Shown: positions 26,037 through 34,783 of the stretch, piece after piece
Numbering within the stretch: position 1 is the stretch's first letter
How the letters are laid out: every line of letters begins with the position of its first letter
NCBI RefSeq assembly: GCF_000382045.1
Contig: NZ_KB907462.1
Span: 62,001 to 126,000 of the forward strand
Direction of reading: 5' to 3'
DNA from: Variovorax atrisoli 110B
GTDB lineage: Bacteria; Pseudomonadota; Gammaproteobacteria; Burkholderiales; Burkholderiaceae_C
DNA: 64,000 bases
Position numbers and translations under genes: made by a program
The notes under the pieces: generated by a model
Told to the model about the DNA's origin: nothing
The model's input: the letters and a program-made list of their open reading frames with translations, nothing else
Databases searched by the model: none

Positions 26037-26276
26037 TCAGCGGATGTCTTGGGGCAGACGCAGCGTGGCTTCAGGGCCCTGCGCCGGTGTCGCCGGCGTT
26101 GCGGACAGCAGCTGAAGATCGAATTGGAAAGCTCCTCCGGCGCGCTCTCGTTCCACGGCCAGATGCAGCAGGGCGATGGTGACGATCATCACCGTGATCG
26201 TGAGCAGGAGCCAGAACTCCCCCCGCGGTGGCTGCGGCTGTGGCTGCTGGGTGTCTCGACGATTGCGACTTCTCAC
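26037..26276 (-). CDS. Small single-span membrane protein
   Basis: 79 residues from a GTG start chosen because GGAGG lies six bases upstream. A basic, Gln/Pro-rich N-terminus (RNRRDTQQPQPQPP) is followed by one membrane helix (FWLLLTITVMIVTIALLHLAV) and a polar C-terminus. No family recognised. The 262 bp to its left and the 172 bp to its right contain nothing I can identify. Confidence 0.5.
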   Translation of the reverse strand: MRSRNRRDTQQPQPQPPRGEFWLLLTITVMIVTIALLHLAVERERAGGAFQFDLQLLSATPATPAQGPEATLRLPQDIR

Positions 26277-26448
26277 TTCTTTCCTCCGGTTGTTGGGCAG
26301 TGGAGTCTGCGTTCCGCGGGCTGGTCGGGGCTGTCGGACAAAGCTGGTGTGCGTTGTCTTCCGCTGCCGATAGCTCGGCGCGCAGCCCTTCGAGACCCGG
26401 CAGTCTGGAGGCGGGATGAGGCCCGACGATCCTGGAGACCTGCCCTGC

Positions 26449-28308
26449 TCAGGACCGTGGCAGGTACATCGAGGTGGTGGACCGCGACGCGTGGCCCATG
26501 TTGTTCTGCACCGCCGCCAGGGGCATCGGCGCACGCCCTTCCCTTCCGCGCAAGGCGTGTGCCCCGTGCGAGTGCCGCAGCCAGTGCGTGCTGGCCTTTC
26601 TCAGTTGCGCGGCGTCGGCGGCGTCGAGTTCCTGCGCGGCGCGGGCAAGGAAAGCCTTGATGGCCTGGTACAGGCCCGACGCCGACCACCCAGTCGGGCG
26701 CTCGGCCCCCGTGCCGAAGCGCGCCAGCAACGGGACGCTCCGATTGGCGGGCGCATCGACCTGGCGGTCGAAGCCATGGCGCGCCAGCTCCTCGCCGAGC
26801 TCGTCGATCAGTTCCGGTGGCACCGGAACCTCGCGGCGCTCGCCGCGCTTGCCGGTCACGGACAGCAGCCAGGGGCAGCCGTCCGGGGCCGGCTGCCCGG
26901 GACGCAGGTCTCCACAGCGCGCTTCGCTGATCTCGGACAGGCGCAGCCCGGTCGCGTAGAGCCAGCGCATGCCCCTGCGCAGGCGGCGGCCGGGCTCGGT
27001 GTCCACGTGGCTGCGCAGTTGTCCGTCGACGTGGTCCCACTGCGCGAAGCTCAGCATGCGGTTCGCCCCGAGGCGGCCTTGCGCATCCGGCGGCAGCACC
27101 GACTGCGAGAAAGGGTTGCCCGTCACGTAGCCCTGCTCCACCAGGAAGGCGAACAGGCTTCGCAGGATGATCAGCGACTGCCGCATCGCCGCCGGCGTCA
27201 GCGCGCCTTCGAGCGGTCGCCACATCGGCGACCAGCGCTGGTGATGACGCGCGCCGCACCATCGGGCGGGCGGCTGCGCGAGAAAGGCCTGGTAGGCCTG
27301 CGCGTCCTCGCCGGTGAGGGAGGACAGGGCTTTGCCGTGTTCCAGGACCGACCACAGCAGCAGCCGCTCCGCTTCCTTGCGGTAGGAGCGCTGGGTGGAG
27401 GTCATGGGCGCCCGGGGCTCGCCATTCCCCTTCGAAGCGAGCCATGCGCCGATGGCTTCGTGGTCGTCTGCTGCCACCAGATTGCAGAGCTCACGTGGGG
27501 CCCGGCAGGCGCCCTCCCGGCCATTCAGGTTCGCGGGCAGCACGAATTTCTCGTAGGGCACCAGCGCGGTCGCGGACGGAACCACCGACGCCAGGGTGGA
27601 TGGGTTCAATTGGGCTCGGGGTGCAGCAGCGTGAGCGTTCACTCGCAGACCCAGCACCTGCTCGTTGGCATGCAGCCAGTCGAGGATGCGTGCCGCCTTG
27701 CCCTGCCCCACGCCCTGCACCTCGACCCACCAGCGGGCGCCGCTGTCGTTGATGTGCGCGACCAACTGGGCCAGCGTCGCCAGCCCCGAGCGTTCCAGCC
27801 GCTCCGCCAGCGCGGGGTGCAGCCAGGCGGCCACGCTGTCGCCGGGGCGCGGGTCCTGCGCGACCAAGCGCTCCAGCCAGTGCAGCGCCTCCAGTTGGCG
27901 CTCGATGACGCGCGCCCGGCGCGAGCCCCCCCCATGCCGGCCTCCGGCCGAGCCGCCGCCTTGCCCGAACGCCGCCTCATAAGCCTCGATCTGCTCGGCC
28001 TCGGAGAAATCTTCCAGGCCTTCGGCTTGTGCGAATTCGGCCAGGCTCGGCAACGCCGGCGTCGCGGTGAAGCGTTCGGGATCGAGCAGGATCAGGCGCG
28101 CCGTGCCCGGCTTGTGCTCGCGGCGCGCGGCCGCGGCGAAGGCGTCGCGGATCCAGGCGATGGTGCGGCGCACCGTCCGCAGGTCGACATGCTCGCCTTC
28201 CAGCCGAAGGTAGCGGTCCCAACTGGCACGCTCGTCGACGCCCTGCGCGAGCGCGCGCATGAAGGCGAAGTGGCCGCGGTGAAGCTTGCGCGGGGAGGTC
28301 GGCTTCAC
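26449..28308 (-). CDS. Tyrosine recombinase of the replicon-associated integrase type
   Basis: 619 residues. The N-terminal half (1-260) looks like the DUF3701 region of large betaproteobacterial integrases, including a helix-hairpin (WWVEVQGVGQGKAARILDWL). The C-terminal half has the catalytic Arg (ATGLRLSEISEARCGDL), HWLRHSHGAHAL (His-x-x-Arg), MGHASRSTTSMY with His and the nucleophile Tyr. It starts at a GTG whose GTGA overlaps the stop of the small upstream gene. Related integrases flank rep/par loci of Burkholderiales secondary replicons, so it may resolve replicon dimers rather than being a phage integrase. Confidence 0.85.
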   Translation of the reverse strand: MKPTSPRKLHRGHFAFMRALAQGVDERASWDRYLRLEGEHVDLRTVRRTIAWIRDAFAAAARREHKPGTARLILLDPERFTATPALPSLAEFAQAEGLEDFSEAEQIEAYEAAFGQGGGSAGGRHGGGSRRARVIERQLEALHWLERLVAQDPRPGDSVAAWLHPALAERLERSGLATLAQLVAHINDSGARWWVEVQGVGQGKAARILDWLHANEQVLGLRVNAHAAAPRAQLNPSTLASVVPSATALVPYEKFVLPANLNGREGACRAPRELCNLVAADDHEAIGAWLASKGNGEPRAPMTSTQRSYRKEAERLLLWSVLEHGKALSSLTGEDAQAYQAFLAQPPARWCGARHHQRWSPMWRPLEGALTPAAMRQSLIILRSLFAFLVEQGYVTGNPFSQSVLPPDAQGRLGANRMLSFAQWDHVDGQLRSHVDTEPGRRLRRGMRWLYATGLRLSEISEARCGDLRPGQPAPDGCPWLLSVTGKRGERREVPVPPELIDELGEELARHGFDRQVDAPANRSVPLLARFGTGAERPTGWSASGLYQAIKAFLARAAQELDAADAAQLRKASTHWLRHSHGAHALRGREGRAPMPLAAVQNNMGHASRSTTSMYLPRS

Positions 28309-28568
28309 AGGGAGGAGGACGCCTCGGATGCTGGCCGGGTCTGCCAGAACTTCCACCAGCGGCGTGGCTCGACCACGGGCGGCGGCAATTCCTGGGCGCG
28401 GCTCACGCGGATGCGCTGGCGCCACTCGACCTCCAGCGCATGGGCCACGCCGTAGGCTTGCCGGGCACCGCGCGAGGCGCGGGCGCGCCACTCGATGGCC
28501 AGGCGCTCGAGTTCGTCGTCTTCCAGGCTGGCGAGTTCCTCTCGGGTCGGAACGGGATGAGAGCTCAT
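28305..28568 (-). CDS. Small protein coupled to the integrase
   Basis: 87 residues, MSSHPVPTREELASLEDDELERLAIEWRARASRGAR...WRQRIRV, helical and charged with a Trp/Pro-rich tail (RRWWKFWQTRP). It overlaps the integrase GTG by four bases (translational coupling). Similar small proteins accompany such recombinases; a recombination directionality or DNA-binding role is a guess. Confidence 0.65.
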   Translation of the reverse strand: MSSHPVPTREELASLEDDELERLAIEWRARASRGARQAYGVAHALEVEWRQRIRVSRAQELPPPVVEPRRWWKFWQTRPASEASSSL

Positions 28569-30007
28569 CGTGCCAGCTCCTCTGCACAGCTTCCGGCGGC
28601 AACCGCGCAGCATGCATGCCCAACGGGGGCCCCTCTCCAGATCCTCGTGCTCACTGCGACCTCCTTTGCATGACCTTTTCCTGAATGCTACCTGCCGCGC
28701 TGAACCGCGGACGCTCCGGATCATCGCTCGCTCCCCTTCTTGGCTTTGTAGGCGGATAGGCGAAGCGATGGCGACTCACATAATCATCAATGATAATTTG
28801 TGTTGTTCTTGCTGACAATCTCGACAGGTCACTACCGGAGAGGGGGCTAACTTGTTGATTCGCTTGGATATTTTCACGGGGCTTGTCCGTGATGGACACG
28901 CCGACGTGCGGACGAATGTGCCATCTACTGAGCATCGAGGTTCACTTTGTGCTGCAAGTGGTTGCCGTAGCAGCGTATTTGGGTTCAAGGCCACGCCGCT
29001 ACTTGGCGGAGGTTTTGCCGTACGAAGTTGGAGGGGTCGTAAAGATGCGGGGTTGCTTACTGGGCGAGTCCGACGACACAAAATGCAGCTCAGGTGAGCG
29101 AGCCGGTCTTCGGGGCCCTCTTCGCCTCAAGAACAATCCCCCTGCCACGTGCCTTAGATCTCGATCTTTCCACGGCACGTGTTGCAGGCGCAATGCGAGA
29201 ACGACGCAGTGCCCAGGCCAAGCGACGGCGCAGCATTAACTCCCCACCTCGCCGATTTGAAATGTGTGGTTATTTGGGATTTAGGAATTTGCTGAGAAGT
29301 GGGCGCAAACATACAGAACGACGCCACCGGGCGAGCCAGCTTCGGAGGTTTTGCGCTATCGGTCCGGGAGCTGGTCGGCCGTGATTTATGTTCCGAACCG
29401 GGAAGCCGTGCTCTATCCACGGTGCATGCAGATCTTCACGTCACGCGGCCCCACCTGAAGCGGCATGTTGAGCTCGCAGCTTGAGTTCGTGTGCTTTTCC
29501 AGAACCAGTGCTTTCATGTCTCGGAGTCCGTCGATCGATGTTGTCGGCGCAGCGCGGATGGGATGAACTCGGAGATATTGCGATCGCCTTGATCGAGGTT
29601 CATTGGCACCTGGCTGCTGAGGCATTCGTGGCAGCGGAAGCGCGTTGACGGCTCGACTGGCCAGCGCATCTTTGGCATTGGCGGCACAGCCGGCAAGCAT
29701 CGCCTCAAGATTAGATGGAGGGGTGCCACGAGTCGTCTGCTCGCATCCCCTCTGCACACAGGAGCCAAAGCCCCCATGTTCCGCCCGATATGCCGTGGAT
29801 GAGGATGGAGCCCCCCTGGTTGCGCGAATAGGCGCATTCGATTTGCTGGGAGCGTTATCGATGCGGCCAATGGCTGTGCCGGCCTTGCCCGCCCTCGCAG
29901 CCGAGCGATTCAGATGAAGAGAGGGCGGCGCCCTTCCCTCTCCTTCTGACATTCAGGCCCCGCTTCGTTTCCCAACGGTGCTCACATGAGGCGCAATGGC
30001 GCCCCGG
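28569..30007. other. Gene-poor stretch between integrase and parB
   Basis: 1.4 kb without any convincing intact gene. Base composition is lower in GC than the neighbours, and stop codons are frequent in all frames. It contains an imperfect AT-rich palindrome near 28783 and one recognisable broken gene end (29413-29517). I see no insertion sequence ends. It looks like decayed or non-coding replicon DNA. Confidence 0.6.
29413..29517 (-). pseudogene. Broken N-terminus of a sorbitol/xylitol-type alcohol dehydrogenase
   Basis: The translation begins MKALVLEK and continues NMPLQVGPRDVKICMH, very close to the first 35 residues of NAD(P)-dependent polyol dehydrogenases (MKALVLEK...LPL-VGP-DVKI-IH-VG). 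It then meets a TAG where the family has HTVG; a two-base deletion at CAC-CGTGG would explain the shift. The zinc-ligand region after it is not found. A remnant of a sugar-alcohol gene. Confidence 0.55.
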
Positions 30008-31093
30008 TCAGCCCAGCAGGCGAACCCGCTGCAGGGTTTCCGCCACGGATCGGACCAATGCATCCGATGCCACTTCAGACATGGCACCAGGCAGCAATGT
30101 CAGCGTCACGGTCCCGTCGACGGCGCGCTGGCATGAACCCACCGTCTTGCCATCGCTCTGGATCGCGAGCTTTTCCGGTTTCGCCGCCGCCTCCATGCCG
30201 AGCAGGCGTGCCACCACCGCAGCGGGTGCGAGCTTCAGGCCCCGGACCTTCTCGGCGCGCTTCAGGACGCTGCGGCGATCCTTGTCGAGGGCAGCATTGA
30301 GTTGCTCCGCATGGCGGTGCTGCACTTCCAACGGGCTGCGGAAGCACTCGAGCACGGCTGACGGCAGCTGAGCCACCATCAGCGCCTTGCGCACCCAGGT
30401 GTGGCTGCGCCCCACTTTTTCAGCAAGCTGGCGCTGGGTCGGGAACAGCTGCTCGTCGAGCGCGCGCTGGTACATCACGCCCTGCTCGTACGCCGACAGG
30501 TCCGTGCGCTCGCGGTTCTCACGGTCCATGGCCGTGAACAGCTCGATGTCACCAAGCTCGTCGACCCAGATCGCCGCCAGTACAGGAATGCCGAGATCCA
30601 GGCATGCGCGATGGCGCCGATGACCGAACACCAGCTCGTACTGGCCAGGCTCATCCGGCAGGGCGCGCACCAGGATCGGCTGCACGTTACCGCCCGCCTG
30701 TTCGATGTCGGCCTTCAGCGCGGCGAACGCCGCGGTCTCGAACGAGGCCGGATGGCGGTTCGCCCATCGCGACGCACGGATGGTCTTGGGGTCGAGTTTG
30801 CGCGTCGGCGTCGATCCGTCATGCTGCTGGAGGCGCTCGCGCAAGGCTGCAAGTTCCCCTTCCACTGCCTGCATCTGGCCGCGGAATGCCAGCATCTGGC
30901 CCGGCCCCGTGCGTGGCGCCATCGTTCCAGTCTGGGCCGGTGGAAACCTGGTTTCCATGGGTGCAGATGCTGCCGCACCTGGAAAGACCGGCGCCACCGC
31001 AACCGGGGCCGCGGGCGCCGCCGATGCAGGCGCTGGTTCGGGAATCGACAATCCCGCGGTCAGGGCTTCGAGGCGTTTGCGGGTACTAGCCAT
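30008..31093 (-). CDS. parB: ParB partition protein
   Basis: 361 residues. The N-terminal tail (1-100) is Ala/Pro-rich. The ParB/Srx CTP-binding domain has GHRRHRA (157-163) and ENRERTDLS (192-200), followed by the helix-turn-helix QRQLAEKVGRSHTWVRKAL (220-238), then a dimer region. AAGGAG precedes the ATG. ParB loads on parS sites and is moved by ParA, whose gene lies upstream in the same direction. One copy of the 17-bp palindrome lies within the gene and others just upstream. Confidence 0.93.
   Translation of the reverse strand: MASTRKRLEALTAGLSIPEPAPASAAPAAPVAVAPVFPGAAASAPMETRFPPAQTGTMAPRTGPGQMLAFRGQMQAVEGELAALRERLQQHDGSTPTRKLDPKTIRASRWANRHPASFETAAFAALKADIEQAGGNVQPILVRALPDEPGQYELVFGHRRHRACLDLGIPVLAAIWVDELGDIELFTAMDRENRERTDLSAYEQGVMYQRALDEQLFPTQRQLAEKVGRSHTWVRKALMVAQLPSAVLECFRSPLEVQHRHAEQLNAALDKDRRSVLKRAEKVRGLKLAPAAVVARLLGMEAAAKPEKLAIQSDGKTVGSCQRAVDGTVTLTLLPGAMSEVASDALVRSVAETLQRVRLLG
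30941..30957. repeat. 17-bp palindrome, putative parS site 1
   Basis: TGGAAACCTGGTTTCCA, a perfect inverted repeat of eight bases around a central T. It lies inside parB, where it encodes METRFP. Identical copies at 31111, 31237, 31373 and 32638, all with the same central base. Confidence 0.75.
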
Positions 31094-31110
31094 TGGAATC
31101 TCCTTGGCGG

Positions 31111-31127
31111 TGGAAACCTGGTTTCCA
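31111..31127. repeat. 17-bp palindrome, putative parS site 2
   Basis: TGGAAACCTGGTTTCCA, immediately upstream of the parB ribosome-binding site. ParB bound here could also repress parB. Confidence 0.75.
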
Positions 31128-31236
31128 GGTACCGCGCACCGCGCGCCCCTGGCTGCGTGCGGGCGGGCGAGCCGCCGGCACTGAATGGACTGGAAGGTTG
31201 GGTTCCAGCTGGCCGGTCAGGACTGATGCCTGCCCG

Positions 31237-31253
31237 TGGAAACCTGGTTTCCA
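31237..31253. repeat. 17-bp palindrome, putative parS site 3
   Basis: TGGAAACCTGGTTTCCA in the parA-parB spacer. Confidence 0.75.
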
Positions 31254-31372
31254 CATGCGCATCGCTGTCGGCGGGCATTGGTGGATATTTGTCGCGCCGC
31301 CGAGATGCCGCCGCCTGACCAGTCCACGGGTTTCGGTCTGGATCGCTACCCGACGGGCAAGACATGCGAAGC

Positions 31373-31389
31373 TGGAAACCTGGTTTCCA
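31373..31389. repeat. 17-bp palindrome, putative parS site 4
   Basis: TGGAAACCTGGTTTCCA in the parA-parB spacer, 41 bp beyond the parA stop. Confidence 0.75.
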
Positions 31390-31429
31390 CGCTGGGCCCG
31401 CAGCTTCGTGAATCGATGGGTGGCCTGCC

Positions 31430-32680
31430 TCATTGCACCTGTGCCTTGTCTGCCCAGCTGCTCACCACGGACTGCTCGACCAGATCGACGAACGCGTCAT
31501 AGGCGTCCGACGCGCGCTTGTAGGTCTTGGCAGCGCCTTCGTATTTCTGAACGTCATAGACGGTCGCAAACTCCGCCGCCTTGTTGCTCGTCACGCTGGT
31601 CTTCGGGATTTCGACGGGCAGCGTGTACTCGCCGTACGTCGCCTGGATCCACTGCCGCACCGCCGGCGTGGCGGGATCGCTCGGATCGACGCGGCTGAGC
31701 AGCACGTGCAGGAAATCGAAGGCCTTGCCGGCCATGTCGCCGCCTTGCGCATCGAGGTTCGCGCCCAGGTCTGCCAGCAGCGACCAGAATTGCGCCGAGG
31801 AAGCGAAGTCCAGTCCGGACGGCGGCACCGGCACCACGATCCCGTTGGCAGCCCACAGCGCATTGATGGTCACATAAGACAGGGAAGGAGGCGTGTCGAT
31901 GATGATCACGTCGTAGAGATCGCGCACGCTCTCCAGGCCCGCGTTGAGCACGTCCCAGAACCGCGCACCCGGTTCCTGCATCTGCCGCGCGGGCAGCGCG
32001 AATTCGGCCGAGAAAAGGAACGGGGCCGCAGCCACCAGGTCCAGCCCGTCCCAATAGGTCGAGCGGATGGCATAACGGATGTCGGACTGGCTGCCGTCGC
32101 ACAGCGGGGCAATGGTCATGTCCTCGCTGATCTCAGCCTCTGGCAGCAGACCGTGCAGGGTCGTGAGCGAGCCCTGCGGATCGGTGTCGATCGCCAGCAC
32201 CCGGTGACCGCGCAGGCTCAGGCCCTGTGCCAGCACCATGGCGGTCGTCGTCTTGGCGACGCCGCCCTTGAAGTTACCCACCGCAATCGTGAATGCCTTC
32301 TTGCCCGCGGGTCGCATCTTGTCCGCGCGGTACGTGCGGGTCCAGGCGCGGAGCTCGCTGAGCTCGAAGTTGCGCTTGCCGCCAGCGGGCGTCAGCCGGC
32401 CACTGGGCAGATCCTCCTTGGTGATGCGGTAGGCCACATGTGCCTTGTCGACGCCGCACAGGGCCGCCAACTGGGCAGTGGAATACACCGGCGCAACCTT
32501 GCGCGCCTCGGGTGCCAGCAGGCGCCCACGGATCTGCTCGACCATGGAGCCTGCGCGGACAGCCAACGCCGCGATGCGCGGCATATCGATGCGCGCGCGC
32601 TCGGGAGATGCAGCGACGGTGGAAGAGGGGGAGGGTGTGGAAACCTGGTTTCCAACCCCGGCGGGGACGGGCAATGCCAT
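31430..32680 (-). CDS. parA: ParA partition ATPase
   Basis: 416 residues from the ATG at 32680, chosen because the next upstream starts would run through a 40-bp inverted repeat that looks like the operator. The N-terminal domain (about 65-115) is a MerR-like helix-turn-helix (STAQLAALCGVDKAHVAYRI). The deviant Walker A is KGGVAKTTT (138-146), Walker B/A' segments are AIDTDPQGSLT and YDVIIIDTPPSLS. The N-terminal DNA-binding domain is that of type Ia plasmid ParA proteins, which repress their own operon. It acts with ParB to segregate the replicon. Confidence 0.93.
   Translation of the reverse strand: MALPVPAGVGNQVSTPSPSSTVAASPERARIDMPRIAALAVRAGSMVEQIRGRLLAPEARKVAPVYSTAQLAALCGVDKAHVAYRITKEDLPSGRLTPAGGKRNFELSELRAWTRTYRADKMRPAGKKAFTIAVGNFKGGVAKTTTAMVLAQGLSLRGHRVLAIDTDPQGSLTTLHGLLPEAEISEDMTIAPLCDGSQSDIRYAIRSTYWDGLDLVAAAPFLFSAEFALPARQMQEPGARFWDVLNAGLESVRDLYDVIIIDTPPSLSYVTINALWAANGIVVPVPPSGLDFASSAQFWSLLADLGANLDAQGGDMAGKAFDFLHVLLSRVDPSDPATPAVRQWIQATYGEYTLPVEIPKTSVTSNKAAEFATVYDVQKYEGAAKTYKRASDAYDAFVDLVEQSVVSSWADKAQVQ
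32638..32654. repeat. 17-bp palindrome, putative parS site 5
   Basis: TGGAAACCTGGTTTCCA inside the 5' end of parA, 1.25 kb from the nearest other copy. Confidence 0.7.
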
Positions 32681-32693
32681 GAAGAACAGCCTT

Positions 32694-32733
32694 ATTCGAC
32701 AGAATTTAGCCATTCTATGGGATTCTGTCGAAT
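32694..32733. promoter_or_regulatory. 40-bp inverted repeat upstream of parA
   Basis: Arms ATTCGACAGAAT and ATTCTGTCGAAT, twelve matching bases, separated by 16 bp. It ends 13 bp before the parA ATG. A position and size fitting an autorepression operator for ParA's N-terminal DNA-binding domain. Confidence 0.65.
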
Positions 32734-33230
32734 GAACAAGAACTGCCGATACAGGCACCCCGAGCCGTACTCCGATTGTGAGAACGTTTGGGGACCGAGG
32801 TGAGATCGATTGGGATTGTCCTCCCGCCGCCGCCTCTCAGGTGAACGGAATCGAGCTCGAGACAGCCATTCGGGGGCGATGAGAAGCCCCGACCCCGTCA
32901 ATTCACGGGCTTCAGGCTCCGGCAACCCCCAGCGTGGGTGCAACCACCCCCAGTCCACTCACGCTAAATCCCAACCATCCACACGCCAAACATCCCCAAA
33001 CCCCAATCGAGCTCACATTCAATCCCAAAACTTCTCACGTCAAATCCCAACCGTACTTACAGAAACGCTTCCAAACCCTTGTCAGGACTGAAGAAACAGC
33101 TCCCTCAATTCTTCAACCTCCTCAAGTGTTCTCTTTCAAAGTCTCAAGAGAGCTTTCGTAGCTTTGTAAATTGACCGATTCACAAAACAGCGGCATGATG
33201 TGAATCCGCATATCCCCGAACGAGGCCCCA
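32734..33230. other. Putative replication origin region
   Basis: 497 bp between parA and rep without a gene. Repeats sharing TCACG--AAATCCCAACC start at 32959, 32981 (weaker), 33013 and 33035; two of the steps are exactly 22 bp, as in iterons on one face of the helix. A CCCAATCGANCTCAC motif appears at 33002 and inverted at 32805. An AT-richer stretch follows at about 33060-33190, next to rep. Together these fit an iteron origin. Confidence 0.6.
32959..33056 (+). repeat. Iteron-like direct repeats
   Basis: Four imperfect direct repeats at 32959, 32981, 33013 and 33035. Consensus TCACGYYAAATCCCAACC from the first and last; the third is TCACATTCAATCCCAAAA; the second is weaker (ACACGCCAAACATCCCC). 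Two pairs are spaced 22 bp apart. Confidence 0.6.
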
Positions 33231-34604
33231 ATGGAAGACGGCGAAGTTACGCGACAGCCGCCCAAACCAGCGCAGGCCCCTGACGAACAGAGCGTGGCGA
33301 AGGCCAACGAGGCCATCGCCATCCGCCCCAAGCGCGGCCGGCTGACCCTGCTGTCCCGCCGCATCTACAACGCACTGCTGTACCACTCGCAGCGCCAGGG
33401 GGTGGACGAACCCGTCTACAAGCTCGCGCTCAGCGAGCTCATCGGCGACGCCCGCTTCAACTCGAACAACACCGAACTGCTGAAGTCTCACCTGCGCGAC
33501 ATGCAGGCGACCACCATCGAATGGTCGACCAGCGGCGCAGGCCTGAAACGCTGGGTGTCGTCACAACTGCTCGGCACCGTGACGATCGAGGAGCAGGGCA
33601 GGGGGCGACCGTGCACGATCACCTGGCGCTACCCGGAAGAGATCCGCGAACGCCTGGTGAAACCGCACCAGTACACGCGCGTGCTGCTGGAGATCAGCGG
33701 CCAGATGCGCAGCTATCCCGCGGCCGTGCTCTACGAGATCGGCGCGCGCTATCTCACCTCGCCGAGCCGTCTGTCGATGCGCGAGGACGTCCTGTGGTGG
33801 GCCGCGGTTCTCACGGGGCGCAGCGACATCACCGAGGTCGACTACCGTTTTCTCAAGCGCGACGTGATCAGCAAGGCGCTCGCGGAGATCGACGCCCTGT
33901 GCGAGGACTTCAGTCTCGAACTGATCGAGCACAAGCGCGGGCGCCGCATCGAGGAGATCCAGTTCCGCGTCCTGCCCAAGGTGCAGCAGCGGCTCGGCGC
34001 CGCTGACGATCCCAGCCGCAACGTCTTCGACCTCGAACTGGTCGGCAAGCTCATCGCGCTCGGCATCAAGCAGGACGAAGCCCAGGACCTGTACGCCACC
34101 ACCGACGAAGCGCAATTGCGCGGCACGCTCGAGCATGTAGAGCAGCGTCTTCGCAGCCAGTCGCTGCCGGCGCTCAAGTCGCCGGCGGCGTACTTCAAGG
34201 ATGCGCTCAAGAAGGGATACGCAGGCGTGAAAGGCGCGATCGAAGTCTCCGAACCCGCGTCCGCGCCCGCCCTCGCGCAAGGACGCGCCGCGCCCGCTGC
34301 GAGCGGCGAGGACCGCATGCATCGCATCCGTGAACTGTGGGAGAACGACCGGATGCAAAAGGCCAAGGCGCTCTACAAGGAGATGCCCGAGGCGATGCAG
34401 GCGGAAATGCGCTCTCGCTTCGAGACCGAACGGCTCGCGCAGATCGCCACGCCCATTGCGCGGGCCTGGCGGCGCGACGGACCGGCCAGCCGCATCGCGG
34501 GAACGACCTTCCATCGTTGGCTCGCCCAGGTCACCTGGCCGGAGGAGCCTTCCGACCGCGTGCTGCTCGACTTCGCTCTGGCGCAGGGCGTCGCCGGCAT
34601 GTGA
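33231..34604 (+). CDS. Replication initiator protein (RepB/Rep_3-type)
   Basis: 457 residues. The N-terminal part (about 40-230) has two winged-helix-like units (LSRRIYNALLYHSQ, VYKLALSELIGD, SYPAAVLYEIGARYL), typical of the Rep_3 initiators found on large Burkholderiales plasmids and chromids. The C-terminus (300-457) is helical and polar. It lies next to the putative iterons, which such proteins bind to open the origin. Divergent from the parAB operon. Confidence 0.85.
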   Translation: MEDGEVTRQPPKPAQAPDEQSVAKANEAIAIRPKRGRLTLLSRRIYNALLYHSQRQGVDEPVYKLALSELIGDARFNSNNTELLKSHLRDMQATTIEWSTSGAGLKRWVSSQLLGTVTIEEQGRGRPCTITWRYPEEIRERLVKPHQYTRVLLEISGQMRSYPAAVLYEIGARYLTSPSRLSMREDVLWWAAVLTGRSDITEVDYRFLKRDVISKALAEIDALCEDFSLELIEHKRGRRIEEIQFRVLPKVQQRLGAADDPSRNVFDLELVGKLIALGIKQDEAQDLYATTDEAQLRGTLEHVEQRLRSQSLPALKSPAAYFKDALKKGYAGVKGAIEVSEPASAPALAQGRAAPAASGEDRMHRIRELWENDRMQKAKALYKEMPEAMQAEMRSRFETERLAQIATPIARAWRRDGPASRIAGTTFHRWLAQVTWPEEPSDRVLLDFALAQGVAGM

Positions 34605-34783
34605 GCGGTGCCGGCGGGCGCGAGCGGGCGCTCACTGAGCGATCGAAGGTCTCCCCCACAAGCCTCGACGTCGAAGCACCTGCCTCACCTGTGCTCCGGA
34701 CACTTTCACCGTTGCGCCGTCGGGCGTATGGCCCCGTTCCACGCCCGGCTGCACCATGGCGGTCTGTTCTCCCTAGGAAGCAC

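Larger units (their letters stand above)
31094..31429. other. parA-parB spacer with three palindromes
   Basis: 336 bp between parA and parB with no credible gene. It carries three of the five identical 17-bp palindromes at 126- and 136-bp spacing, giving the layout expected of a centromere-like partition locus. Confidence 0.7.

Noticed and set aside
28783..28800. AT-rich palindrome resembling a Fur box
   Set aside because: About ten of 19 positions match the Fur consensus, and no gene with iron-related function or suitable start lies nearby.
29413..29952. 179-codon minus-strand frame in the gene-poor stretch
   Set aside because: Only its last 35 codons resemble a known protein (dehydrogenase N-terminus); the preceding part has odd composition and no homology pattern.
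34601..34635. GTGAGCG/CGCTCAC inverted repeat after rep as a terminator
   Set aside because: Long loop and no U-run; too weak to list as a terminator.
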